Notes under the pieces: model-generated
Database searches by the model: none
What the model was told of the DNA's origin: nothing
The model's input: the letters and a program-made list of their open reading frames with translations, nothing else
DNA from: Terribium retamae
GTDB lineage: Bacteria; Pseudomonadota; Alphaproteobacteria; Rhizobiales; Rhizobiaceae
NCBI RefSeq assembly: GCF_022347545.1
Contig: NZ_JAKREW010000020.1
Span: 1-64,000 of the forward strand
Reading direction: 5' to 3'
Length of the DNA stretch: 64,000 nt
Part shown: positions 42,099 through 50,041 of the stretch, piece after piece
How positions within the stretch are numbered: position 1 is the stretch's first letter
Layout: the number at the start of each line of letters is the position of its first letter
Made by a program: the position numbers and the translations under genes

Positions 42099-43393
42099 GC
42101 GGCTTGCGCCTCATCGTCCGTTGCTTGGTTGTCATTAGCTGCCGGCTCTCCAGCAGCCACAACCTGTTGAGAGCCAAGGGGCACCGTCGCCCCCTGTATG
42201 TAAAGCTTGTCAGCCGGACCGCCTTTAGCTGGTAGGTCTTCAAGCTCGCGCACCTCATCTGGTGTGCGAATGCCGTTCTGCACGGCCTGCCCGTAACCGT
42301 TCATTCGCGACGTGAAGTCGCCGCGCAGCAGCCCGTCCAGATTGTGCTTGACGTAGCGGCTTGAATTTCCGCGCCCGAACAGCTTAAGGTTCATCTCATC
42401 TTCAAGCGCCTTGGCCCACTGGCCGACAAGGTGCTTCACAAGATGCAAGTCTTGCTGTTCTGCATTAGAGAACGTCGCGCGCGACAGATCCTGCAGGAAA
42501 ACAGGCGGTAGCTGGTAGGCTCGCGCAATTTCTTCGATCTGAAAGCGCCTGGCCTCGACCATCTGCCCCTTGGCGGGGTCAAGACCTACCGGGGATAGCT
42601 TGTATCCAGGCGGAATCGGGAAGACCGGTTCGTTCGCATCTTTCGCCGCATCGACCGATCGCTTGATATCCGCCTGAGCGCGCTTCATGGCTTCAGGGCC
42701 AGCCGGAAGCGGGCCTTCAAGCGCCAAAGGAGGAACGCCGCCGCCAGCAAAGAAGTTGCTGCCGTAGTCGTTCATCGCAAGCGCAAGCTGAATGGCCTTC
42801 GCCGCCTGCGATATTGGCCCATAATGCTTAAGCCCATCAGACTTGAGCATAAAGGGGATATCGATTACGTCGACGGCGTCATAATCCCTTGTGCCAGTTG
42901 GGCTGGAATACTGATAGCTAATGCGGCCATTGATACGCTTAACGACCGTCTTAGTCGGGTCCATAGGCCAAATGGCCTCTACGCCCTGCGCTGAACGCTC
43001 AATCCAGGCGAGACCGCGACCACCGGTAAAAACCTGCTGCCAAAAATACTGACGGAACTTAAAACTACCCTGCGTTTCATTTGGGGCGTCGTGGATGACG
43101 GTTTGCAGCTTGCCGCCAACCTTAATCGGCCCATCTTTTGTACTGCGGTAGGCATGGAACGGCAGAGCCGCCAACGTCCTAGACATGAAGCTTACCGCAT
43201 CCAACACTGCCGGAACGCACAACGCACTGTCGATCGTCACGGCCGGCAGGTTGGCCGACTGAACGCCGAAAAATGCCAGAAAGTTCTCAGAACTAACCGG
43301 CACTGTCGGATTTTCGATGGAATTACGCCGTTCTGTCGTGTTTTGCGGCGAATCCGAGCCGTTTCGGCGGATTTCAAAGCCTAAAATCTTCAT
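42095..43393 (-). CDS. Portal protein, HK97 family
   Basis: 432 residues. LPAVTIDSALCVPAVLDAVS and FMSRTLAALPFHAYR open the fold; EEIARAYQLPPVFLQDLSRA and FSNAEQQDLHLVKHLV form the wing and stem. It makes the twelve-membered ring for DNA entry and exit. The C-terminus, AANDNQATDDEAQAA, is disordered. The start lies directly after the TerL stop. Confidence 0.93.
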   Translation of the reverse strand: MKILGFEIRRNGSDSPQNTTERRNSIENPTVPVSSENFLAFFGVQSANLPAVTIDSALCVPAVLDAVSFMSRTLAALPFHAYRSTKDGPIKVGGKLQTVIHDAPNETQGSFKFRQYFWQQVFTGGRGLAWIERSAQGVEAIWPMDPTKTVVKRINGRISYQYSSPTGTRDYDAVDVIDIPFMLKSDGLKHYGPISQAAKAIQLALAMNDYGSNFFAGGGVPPLALEGPLPAGPEAMKRAQADIKRSVDAAKDANEPVFPIPPGYKLSPVGLDPAKGQMVEARRFQIEEIARAYQLPPVFLQDLSRATFSNAEQQDLHLVKHLVGQWAKALEDEMNLKLFGRGNSSRYVKHNLDGLLRGDFTSRMNGYGQAVQNGIRTPDEVRELEDLPAKGGPADKLYIQGATVPLGSQQVVAAGEPAANDNQATDDEAQAA

Positions 43394-45295
43394 TTATCCG
43401 CCGTTTAAGCTGAAATTCGGGTCGTCCCATGGGGATGTGGCCACTACCGGCACTGGTGCACCGTCCAAAGCCGCGCCTACTGCCATGCAGAGTGCCACCG
43501 CCGCATCGATACGCCTGTGCGCTAATGACTTGACTAGGTACTTGTTGCCAAGCGCGTCCGGCTTGCTGAATGTAGCCGCCATCAGTGCAGTCATGACGAG
43601 TGGGTTCGATCTAAGACGAATCCGCCTGTCAACGATAAGCGACTCAACCTCGCGGATTGATCCAGGCATCCACAAGCCGCCAGGCTCCGGAAGCCCCTCC
43701 GCTTCGGCCTGCTCAACCAGCGCTTCGTCCGGCCTGCTGCGCTTCAAGCCACCTTGAGGGTGATTACGGTGCGTCAACTCAAGACCAAGCGCGCCACACT
43801 CCTCCATGAATTCAGCATAGGCGTATTGGTCGTATGCGACCGCCTTTATGTCGAATTTCTTGGATGCCTGCAGAACGCTATAGGCAACATAGTCGTAGCG
43901 AATTCGCTCGCCTGGAATTGGTGTCAGATATCCCTTGGCAGCCCACTCCAAATACGGTGCCTTATCCGCCTCAGCCCGCTCTTTAAGCGTATCAGCAGGA
44001 GTGAAGCTATCCACCCAAGCGTCAAATGTTGGCGCCAGAAACTTGGTTCCGTCCGGGCGCTCCATTTCCTTGTGGCCAGTCGGCAGGACATACGCGACGC
44101 ACGTCATATCCTTGTGTGACGAAAGATCCACGCCAAGGAATACAGGTTTGTTTTTGCCTTCATTCTCACTGACGTTGAAGTCTCGCATTACCGTTTCAAC
44201 GGTCTTACGAGGCATCCACGACGAATGAGCATCCGTCCAAACGCAAAAATAAAGCCGCAAAATGCCGGGTGCGTCTGACGGGAAGTTCTTCGCAAACGCA
44301 ACCTGCGAGGCGATGTATTCCTTGCTTACCGTCACCCCCATGAGGGGGTTGGTCTTCATCCAGCAAGAATCGTCTTCTAGAGGATCGTCATCCTTATCTA
44401 GCGCACAAACGTACGAAAATAGTTCGTCACTGCCAGGCCACGTCTCGCCAACGTACTCGTACGTCTCATCTGGTGTTTGTGTCCCGGCCGCAACAGCGCA
44501 GGCCATCTCGTGTTCGCGCCAGCAAACGGAAAGGCGATCACTCCCGCTGTTGGTAATCATCATCAACAACGGTTGACGGCGGAACTTGAAGCCCGCCTCC
44601 AGCATTCGCATGATTTCCGGGCCGGGGTGTTCGTGCACCTCATCACAGAGCGCGAAGTGCGGCCGCAATCCGGAGCCTGTTTTCCCAGCCTCTTTCGACA
44701 TTGGTCGGAAAAACGAAGCGGTCTTCAGGTGCGCCAGGTTGTACTCGCGCTCAAATCCGCCGCTCGGCTTAATCTTCTTCACAAGGTCCGGCGACTGCCG
44801 CATCATTTTCACGGCGTCGCGGAACAAAATGGATGCCTGGTCCTTCGTCGCGGCTGCAGCATAAATCTGCGCACCCGGCTCGTTGTCGTAAACGAGCCCG
44901 TACAGACCAATGCCACCAACGAGTGGTGACTTGCCGCACCCTTTACCGGCCTCGATGTAAGCGCGTCGGAAGCGGCGCGTACCGTCCGCCCGCTTCCATC
45001 CGAAAATAGAACCTAGAATGAACTCCTGCATTGGCTGCAGGACAAACGGCTGATTGTCGAATTGGCCTTCTGAGAGGCGTAGCTTGCGCTCGAAAAAGTT
45101 GAATACGCGGCGAGCCGAGGTGTCATCCCAATAAACTCCTCGAGCTTCGCCTTTTGCCAAGTCGTCAAAATGCCTGCGACAGGCGTTGCGAACATGAGGA
45201 CCAGCAACAATAGCGCCGTCGTGTACAGCCTGCGCATAAGCACTAACCCTTTCCAGTGCACTAGTCGTCGAGGTCGTCTTCGTCGTCTTCGTCAT
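43394..45295 (-). CDS. Terminase large subunit
   Basis: 633 residues with Walker A GKGCGKS near residue 115, Walker B LCDEVHEH, and the nuclease acid LGVDLSSHKD of the RNase H fold. It packages DNA into proheads using ATP and cuts it. The first 15 residues come from an acidic-repeat region that overlaps the TerS end by 35 bases (GACGAAGACGAC). Confidence 0.95.
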   Translation of the reverse strand: MTKTTKTTSTTSALERVSAYAQAVHDGAIVAGPHVRNACRRHFDDLAKGEARGVYWDDTSARRVFNFFERKLRLSEGQFDNQPFVLQPMQEFILGSIFGWKRADGTRRFRRAYIEAGKGCGKSPLVGGIGLYGLVYDNEPGAQIYAAAATKDQASILFRDAVKMMRQSPDLVKKIKPSGGFEREYNLAHLKTASFFRPMSKEAGKTGSGLRPHFALCDEVHEHPGPEIMRMLEAGFKFRRQPLLMMITNSGSDRLSVCWREHEMACAVAAGTQTPDETYEYVGETWPGSDELFSYVCALDKDDDPLEDDSCWMKTNPLMGVTVSKEYIASQVAFAKNFPSDAPGILRLYFCVWTDAHSSWMPRKTVETVMRDFNVSENEGKNKPVFLGVDLSSHKDMTCVAYVLPTGHKEMERPDGTKFLAPTFDAWVDSFTPADTLKERAEADKAPYLEWAAKGYLTPIPGERIRYDYVAYSVLQASKKFDIKAVAYDQYAYAEFMEECGALGLELTHRNHPQGGLKRSRPDEALVEQAEAEGLPEPGGLWMPGSIREVESLIVDRRIRLRSNPLVMTALMAATFSKPDALGNKYLVKSLAHRRIDAAVALCMAVGAALDGAPVPVVATSPWDDPNFSLNGG

Positions 45296-45653
45296 TGCTT
45301 GGGAGCGTTACCTTTGACGCGTCGGACGGCGTTGCTCCCATCTTGCCGAGGCACACCTGGTACAGGCTTAGGCCCTGAATGCCTAAGTCGGATTCGCCGT
45401 TCGAAGAGTCACCCATCATTCGACCACGGAGCTTTGCGGCAACAGAAAGCAACCCACGATGACTCTGGTTGAGCCACGGAATTTCCGCCGCGATTTCTCG
45501 CCACGCTTTCTTTGCGTTATCACTGAGCCACTCGTATGGCTCCCCAACCCCGGCCAGAACCTTTGGTTCTTTGCGTGCGTCGAACTTTCGTTTCTGCTTA
45601 ACCGACTGACCAGTTATGTCCGCCTTGGCCTTCGGCGTTCTCGCTCTGGCCAC
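45261..45653 (-). CDS. Terminase small subunit (P27-like)
   Basis: 130 residues: a basic start (ARARTPKAKADI), EPYEWLSDNAKKAWREIAAE with a helix-turn-helix-like stretch, and a very acidic end (SNDEDDEDDLDD). It recognises phage DNA and stimulates TerL. The GTTGC-rich region just upstream may be its binding site. Confidence 0.8.
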   Translation of the reverse strand: MARARTPKAKADITGQSVKQKRKFDARKEPKVLAGVGEPYEWLSDNAKKAWREIAAEIPWLNQSHRGLLSVAAKLRGRMMGDSSNGESDLGIQGLSLYQVCLGKMGATPSDASKVTLPSNDEDDEDDLDD

Positions 45654-45722
45654 AGTCGACCCTCATATTTTGAATTGAAATCGTGTGCGCTTTGGGCCCA
45701 CGCCGGTCCGGGGAATTGAGGT

Positions 45723-45816
45723 GTTGCAGACCTGCAACTACCCCCCCCCTTTTTTGTCGTGACATTTTTGCAACACGTTGATGTTGCGGCGCACCATACT
45801 TGTTGCGATGCGCAAT
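45723..45816. repeat. GTTGC/GCAAC inverted-repeat cluster upstream of TerS (possible cos/pac region)
   Basis: Three palindromic pairs: GTTGCAG-AC-CTGCAAC (45723-45738), GCAAC ... GTTGC (45770-45787) and TTGCG-ATG-CGCAA (45803-45815). A C9T6 homopolymer run (45741-45756) lies among them. A set of repeats right upstream of the small-subunit gene is where cosB or pac sites normally sit. Not proven. Confidence 0.5.
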
Positions 45817-45849
45817 GATGCTGCACTGCACATAGGCATTTAGTCCTAG

Positions 45850-46242
45850 TCAGAGGGGCCACCCACTGGCATCGAACTGCAAGACAACCTTGCCTTTGTC
45901 CTCAAGCTGCGCGTCTCTATCGTGGTGTGGCTTGCACAACGACTCGTGGTTGTTCGGATCGATGAACAACTCCCAATTGCCGTTGTGCTTGATGCGGTGA
46001 TTGACCACGGTAGCAGGCTCAACCGTCTCACTGACAAGGCAACGCTCGCACAGTGGCTGTCGCATCAACTGCTGTTCACGTAGACCGTGCTTGCCGCACC
46101 AGATGGCCAGCTTATACCAGCGTCGGTACTCAGCAGCTTCGGCACTGCGTTGGTCGGGTCTAGCCAAAGATACTCCAGAACCCACCACCGAACTTAGCCT
46201 GCAGCCTGCGCCACTCATCTTTGGTGGTTTCTTTGACGCCAT
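45850..46242 (-). CDS. HNH endonuclease of the packaging module
   Basis: 130 residues: LCERCLVSETVEPATVVNHR and IDPNNHESLCKPHHD form the HNH core with two CX2C-type cysteine pairs. Small HNH proteins next to terminase genes, as in HK97 gp74, are needed for cos cleavage in several phages. The gene is placed just upstream of TerS. Its start overlaps a short open frame. Confidence 0.88.
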   Translation of the reverse strand: MASKKPPKMSGAGCRLSSVVGSGVSLARPDQRSAEAAEYRRWYKLAIWCGKHGLREQQLMRQPLCERCLVSETVEPATVVNHRIKHNGNWELFIDPNNHESLCKPHHDRDAQLEDKGKVVLQFDASGWPL

Positions 46243-46294
46243 TACATGCCATCACTGCTGAATACAGTCGCATGAAGTCGGCTTTAGCCTGCAT
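46160..46294 (-). CDS. Possible 44-residue protein overlapping the HNH gene
   Basis: ATG 46294 has AAGGAC upstream. The product (MQAKADFMRLYSAVMACNG, then EEWRRLQ-like helix and a GGGFWSIFG end) looks like a real helical peptide, but overlaps the HNH gene by 83 bases. Either this gene is real and the HNH protein is translationally coupled, or the HNH start lies further in. Confidence 0.35.
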   Translation of the reverse strand: MQAKADFMRLYSAVMACNGVKETTKDEWRRLQAKFGGGFWSIFG

Positions 46295-46340
46295 GATGCT
46301 GTCCTTGTGGTAGTGTAGACTTGACGGAAAAGGAGCTCCA

Positions 46341-46520
46341 ATGCCAGATATCGCCGAATATGACGAAGTCCTGGTCCGTGGCACTGTTGTGTGGGTGGAT
46401 GCCGAAAAGGAATTTCGAATTCAATTCCCTGGCTATGCGTATCCGATCCCTGTCCAGGAGGATGCGATAAAGAAGGTGTTCAAGCACAAGCTCAAGCCGC
46501 TAAGGGATAAGCCGGATTGA
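46341..46520 (+). CDS. Small plus-strand hypothetical protein
   Basis: 59 residues, with AAAGGAG six bases before the ATG. A compact beta-type protein (VLVRGTVVWVDAEKEFRIQF, GYAYPIPVQED) with a basic tail. It is divergent from the packaging genes and stands alone, so it has its own promoter in 46295-46340 and may be expressed in the lysogen. Not recognised. Confidence 0.55.
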   Translation: MPDIAEYDEVLVRGTVVWVDAEKEFRIQFPGYAYPIPVQEDAIKKVFKHKLKPLRDKPD

Positions 46521-46523
46521 AAG

Positions 46524-46921
46524 ATAGCCACGGCGCGCGGTAGGGATTCGAACCCACGTCCGCCGCAGTATTGAGTGTCGCGCCTCACTGAAGCGGTCTA
46601 GCGCGTCAAGCCCTTACTTTTTCGGGATCAACAATCGTCCAGACTCTGTCACGCTGCGCCGTGGCTATTGCTGCTAGCATAATTCGATAGCGGCGGGGAG
46701 CCTGCACTTGCGCTAAGCTCAACCCGCCGCTGAAACGCCAAGTCGCGCCGGAGGTAGCGCGCCAAGGCGGATAGAACGACAGCGGTCGGCGTAAAGCCTA
46801 ACCCCGTGGCAAAGCCAGATTGACTGTCGCTATAGTTACGCCCGGCTAGTCACCTGCCGAGCGGGAGCTATGTTCGCAAACGTGCCCCTTCATAGACATA
46901 CGTTGCGGGGCGGCGGTAAAG
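46524..46921 (-). ncRNA. Structured non-coding region with a tRNA-like T arm
   Basis: A 13-base perfect inverted repeat, ATAGCCACGGCGC (46524-46536) and GCGCCGTGGCTAT (46656-46668), closes a 145-base segment. Just inside its 3' arm on the minus strand lies GGGTTCGAATCCC (46555-46543), the T-arm sequence of a tRNA. Further hairpins follow (AGCGGCGGG at 46689-46697 with CCCGCCGCT at 46723-46731). No complete tRNA can be folded: the T stem has mismatches and no D or anticodon arm fits. About 400 bases hold no convincing gene. A 24-codon frame (46680-46606) starting MLAAIATAQRD is possible. Confidence 0.4.
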
Positions 46922-47887
46922 TCAGGCCGCTTTGCGGTTTTTGCGAAAATTGTTGTCGTTGGCCGCTACCAACGTCACAGCAGCGCCTTTGACAGCCGTG
47001 CGGCCCACCTCAATCGCATATTTGCTGCCGCCGTACCCCATCCGCTCACCAATATCCTTCAGCGTTGCGCCTGATGCGATATCCTCAACAATTTTTCGCA
47101 CCTCGCCTTTCGGCGCCTCCGGCAATTCACCAAGGTTGACGGCGCCAGATGACGAGTTGCCGCTTGGTTGGGCAATACCTCCAAGAAACTCTGCGCCTTT
47201 GGCAATTGCCGTTGGGCAGCGCGTAGCAGGAAACGGCAAATCTTCAAACTTTACTGAACCATCTACGCCAAAGGCTTGCAGTGTAGCGCGCGTCGTCTCT
47301 ACGCCCCTTTGCGGATCGTACATAGGTGGCAATGCTGGCTCACCGCTAAAGGGACGCTGATACGGTTCGGCGTGCAATGGCGAAGGAGTGGTTGACCTTA
47401 ACTTGAACACGTAGAAGCGCGGATTGCGTGCTTTAGATGGCTCGTCAGTTCGTGCTCTTGTTTTATCACGAGGAGTGAGCTTGCGGCCTTTCTTGGTTTT
47501 CCCGTATTCGACAAGCTGGCCTTTAACAAACTTTAACTCGCCAAACTGAATATACGCGTTGCCGTCTTTATCGCGCTTCGCCTCTGGCCTATATTCCTCA
47601 CCTGTATGCTTGTTTACAACGGCCCGCAAAAGCTCGCCAATGGTGGGGCGTATCTCCAGGTAATCGTCGCCAGCCTCAACATCCCAATTGCTGGTTGAGA
47701 GCGATTGCACGGCTTCCGCTACCGGTTCAGCCAATTCCGGATGGTTGTCATATAGCCACCTAAGCGCAGGCAGCGTACCGCGGTAACGAAGTTCTGGCTT
47801 CTTGGTGGGTTTGTTGTCGTTGGCTGCTTGTGGTGTGTTTTGTGCAGTAAGAGCGTCGGCAAATGATTTGAATTTAGGCTGCGTCAT
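46922..47887 (-). CDS. Hypothetical phage protein, possibly DNA-related
   Basis: 321 residues. The centre has LPALRWLYDNHPELAEPVAE and GDDYLEIRPTIGELLRAVVN; the C-terminal 60 residues contain EDIASGATLKDIGERMGYGG, which looks like a helix-turn-helix. Both ends have the ANDN motif (QAANDNKPTKK, VAANDNNFRKN). Last gene of the early block; a late-gene regulator is possible. Overlaps the preceding gene by 14 bases. Confidence 0.6.
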   Translation of the reverse strand: MTQPKFKSFADALTAQNTPQAANDNKPTKKPELRYRGTLPALRWLYDNHPELAEPVAEAVQSLSTSNWDVEAGDDYLEIRPTIGELLRAVVNKHTGEEYRPEAKRDKDGNAYIQFGELKFVKGQLVEYGKTKKGRKLTPRDKTRARTDEPSKARNPRFYVFKLRSTTPSPLHAEPYQRPFSGEPALPPMYDPQRGVETTRATLQAFGVDGSVKFEDLPFPATRCPTAIAKGAEFLGGIAQPSGNSSSGAVNLGELPEAPKGEVRKIVEDIASGATLKDIGERMGYGGSKYAIEVGRTAVKGAAVTLVAANDNNFRKNRKAA

Positions 47888-48485
47888 AAACTTCCTCTAG
47901 CGCTGGCGTAAGAACGCAATAATGCGAGCCGAAATGATCCAGAGCCCTTTCGATGCTTTTATGAGCTTGATATGGAGAGCATTCAAACCACTCACCCTCA
48001 AGTCGAATGCTGTCTGTTCCGGAATATTCGTGCGCTAGCTTCTCCACCCTGTCCGCTTCCCGAACCGTTGGCACCCAAAACACGCGATGAAGAAATAGCG
48101 GCTCGTGATTGCCAGTTTGTAATGTAGCCAATCGCTTTGCCGGTGATGTTGCCTTCCCAATTTTCACGCATTTTGCATCAGATACACCAATCACATAGAC
48201 GGCAGCCTTCATGACGGTAAGAATCTCACTTGCCGTCGAGGTCAGTGATTTTAGCGCTCTCAATTCAGCAATTCCGCTATTTTGCGGATTGCGTGGCCCT
48301 ATCGAAATTACCTTTCGATTGTCGTTAGCAGCCAATCGACGTCGTGCTTCCGCCAGATGAATTGCGTCCGTATCGTGAAACCTATCCATTGCCACAACGC
48401 CTCCTGGCGCACGGAAGTCCTTTGTCATTGATGGCGCCCTTCCGGGTCCGCCTCCGTGCAAATTGAAGTATGGTTCGTTCCGCAA
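47874..48485 (-). CDS. GIY-YIG/T5orf172-type protein
   Basis: 203 residues from a TTG behind GGGGA; ATG 48428 is an alternative. The C-terminal half has AVYVIGVSDAKCVKIGKATS, PAKRLATLQTGNHEPLFLHR and a late GEWFECSPYQAH, which is the T5orf172/Mug113 form of the GIY-YIG nuclease fold. Such phage proteins may cut DNA or act as regulators. The leader holds a palindrome and the ACACAATATA motif shared with the HNH leader at 36.6 kb. Confidence 0.75.
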   Translation of the reverse strand: MRNEPYFNLHGGGPGRAPSMTKDFRAPGGVVAMDRFHDTDAIHLAEARRRLAANDNRKVISIGPRNPQNSGIAELRALKSLTSTASEILTVMKAAVYVIGVSDAKCVKIGKATSPAKRLATLQTGNHEPLFLHRVFWVPTVREADRVEKLAHEYSGTDSIRLEGEWFECSPYQAHKSIERALDHFGSHYCVLTPALEEVYDAA

Positions 48486-48545
48486 TAAAATCCCCGTGCA
48501 TCTGCTGGCTTATAAACGCAAGGCACTAAATATAGGTGCGGCACT

Positions 48546-48576
48546 GCCGCATAACACAATATATGCTTTATGCGGC
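48546..48576. promoter_or_regulatory. Inverted repeat upstream of the GIY-YIG gene
   Basis: GCCGCATAA (48546-48554) and TTATGCGGC (48568-48576) flank ACACAATATATGCTTTA. The stem lies just after the XRE regulator stop and before the next gene: operator for that regulator or a terminator-like structure (T run on the plus side). Confidence 0.5.
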
Positions 48577-48578
48577 TT

Positions 48579-48776
48579 TTATTCCAGTTTGGTTGGACGC
48601 CAACCGCTATCTAGCGCCTGCATTACAAGCGTCAGCAGGCGCGGAACTGGACGCGGGTTCGTCTCCCGTTCGAATTCGCTAATCCGCATTGGCGAGCCGT
48701 AATCCAACAATGCGGCAAGCTCCGCTTGGGTCATTCCCAAACGGAGCCTGATTTCTTTGAAGGTGGCGGGTGTCAT
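48579..48776 (-). CDS. XRE-family helix-turn-helix regulator
   Basis: 65 residues: FKEIRLRLGMTQAELAALLD, then SPMRISEFERET is the standard XRE helix-turn-helix. It lacks a dimerisation domain, so it may act as a Cro-like protein or control the adjacent genes. ATGA overlap with the gene before it. The inverted repeat at 48546-48576 is a natural candidate target. Confidence 0.85.
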   Translation of the reverse strand: MTPATFKEIRLRLGMTQAELAALLDYGSPMRISEFERETNPRPVPRLLTLVMQALDSGWRPTKLE

Positions 48777-49072
48777 GTGGCCGCTTCTTCTGGAAATAGG
48801 TCGTGAATCTCAAGAGCGCCACGCAATGCGATGGCTTCATCACCAACGGCCGCGACAACGTTCCGCCCATGTGCTCGTCGCATGGACTGGCTGCCCATTG
48901 ACGATGAAGACTTAATGGCACGCAGATGTGCTTTTCCGGCTTTTGGCGCTTCGCTTCGGTTGTTACCAAGTCTTCGCTCAAGTTGGTCGCGCGAATAGGA
49001 GCGTGCTAACTGTTTCATCCACGGCGTGTACCACGTTGAGTAATCGACGTCGTCGCTCCCATACTGTCTCAC
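48773..49072 (-). CDS. Hypothetical early protein
   Basis: 99 residues from GTG overlapping the previous stop (GTGA). Acidic start, then basic helical WYTPWMKQLARSYSRDQLER and SMRRAHGRNVVAAVGDEAIA. Family not recognised. Placed between the nuclease block and the XRE regulator. Confidence 0.6.
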   Translation of the reverse strand: MRQYGSDDVDYSTWYTPWMKQLARSYSRDQLERRLGNNRSEAPKAGKAHLRAIKSSSSMGSQSMRRAHGRNVVAAVGDEAIALRGALEIHDLFPEEAAT

Positions 49073-49224
49073 GCCAACATCCCCTGAAGTTTTTCCTTCT
49101 GCGCCTCGTATGCGGCGATAAGCGCCTTGTCCTGGTTATGCTCCATGTAGGAGCGCGCACGAGCAAGAATTCGTTCGCATTCGCTGATCGCTTCGATAAC
49201 GCGGCGGGTCTGTTCTTTGGTCAT
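49069..49224 (-). CDS. Small helical protein
   Basis: 51 residues with a strong GAAGGAGAT ribosome site. Two helices, RRVIEAISECERILARARSY and ALIAAYEAQKEKLQGML. Not recognised; first gene after the VRR-NUC gene, with a 60-base gap that may hold a promoter. Confidence 0.65.
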   Translation of the reverse strand: MTKEQTRRVIEAISECERILARARSYMEHNQDKALIAAYEAQKEKLQGMLA

Positions 49225-49285
49225 TTCCGTATCTCCTTCGTTGTTGAGATACATATAGCGCATAAGCGTTACTAGCGCAATAGCG

Positions 49286-49771
49286 TTACGCTGCTTTTGT
49301 CGAATTATTTTCGTTATCATTATCAGCCAACCAACCCCGCACAAGAGCAACCGCCTTGCTTGCCGCTTCGGCTTTGGTGGTGGCTCGCACAACCTCGACA
49401 GTGTGCCCAATCTTAGCGAGCGCTGCGTGCCTGCTTACTTGTGCCGGGCTTAGCTTGCCGTTGCCAACTTTGTTCTCAAACATCCGGATCCGGGCACCGG
49501 TAAGATAAATTCGCATGTCGGCCTCACCCGGCGTCATACCTGCCGCCGTTGCCTCTACCTGTGCACGCGGGCCGCGCTTAGCGCTGTTCTGGTCACCAGC
49601 CAGCAGGAACAGCCTGCCGTATTCCGGCAGCGCACGCAGGGCCTGCACTTGTGCCGCCTGCAGTTCCCATTCCTTCGGGTCGGCTGGCCTGGTGGTGACC
49701 TTCCCGTTGCGCGTCGTGAGGACGGTGCGGACACCATTTATGCGGACCGTCTGTCGGGTGGTTTTGGTCAT
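49286..49771 (-). CDS. VRR-NUC domain nuclease
   Basis: 161 residues. The core reads ELQAAQVQALRALPEYGRLF, GPRAQVEATAAGMTPGEAD, RIRMFENKVGNGKLSPAQVS and HTVEVVRATTKAEA, in the order of VRR-NUC nucleases (PD-(D/E)XK superfamily): the aspartate of GEAD and the ENK of FENK supply the metal site. Members resolve branched DNA such as Holliday junctions. Immediately beside the candidate origin and primase, it may process replication or packaging intermediates. Confidence 0.75.
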   Translation of the reverse strand: MTKTTRQTVRINGVRTVLTTRNGKVTTRPADPKEWELQAAQVQALRALPEYGRLFLLAGDQNSAKRGPRAQVEATAAGMTPGEADMRIYLTGARIRMFENKVGNGKLSPAQVSRHAALAKIGHTVEVVRATTKAEAASKAVALVRGWLADNDNENNSTKAA

Positions 49772-49791
49772 GTGATTGTCTCCCTGGCCGA

Positions 49792-50038
49792 CCTTTTATC
49801 CATTTGTCCGTGGTGTCTTATACAGGGGTCGGAAAACCCCTTAAAAACACCTCTTAATGAATCTCTATGGATGAATGGATAAAAGGGTATAATATATATA
49901 TAAGGTATTGTATTATATATAGATTATTGGGTACCCTTTCGTCAATTTTGGGTATGGACGAAAGTGGACAAAACGGACGAAAGTTTTCTTTCATCCATGG
50001 ACGAAAGGGTACCCTTGGATGGCATTTTCGGACGAAAG
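49792..50038. other. Candidate replication origin with iterons and AT-rich region
   Basis: Four direct copies of GGACGAAAG start at 49956, 49975, 49999 and 50030. A 15-base inverted repeat, GGGTACCCTTTCGTC (49929-49943) and its complement (50000-50014), spans them. An AT-only stretch (TATAATATATATATAAGG type, 49888-49921) lies next to it. A second inverted pair, CCTTTTATCCATT (49792-49804) and AATGGATAAAAGG (49874-49886), flanks the left side. No gene is present in 49772-50041. The site lies at the end of the primase-polymerase gene. Confidence 0.65.
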
Positions 50039-50041
50039 TTC

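Noticed and set aside
46524..46668. Intact tRNA, selenocysteine tRNA or tmRNA
   Set aside because: Only the T arm is convincing; D and anticodon arms cannot be folded, the length fits none of these, and no tag frame is seen. Kept as a structured region only.
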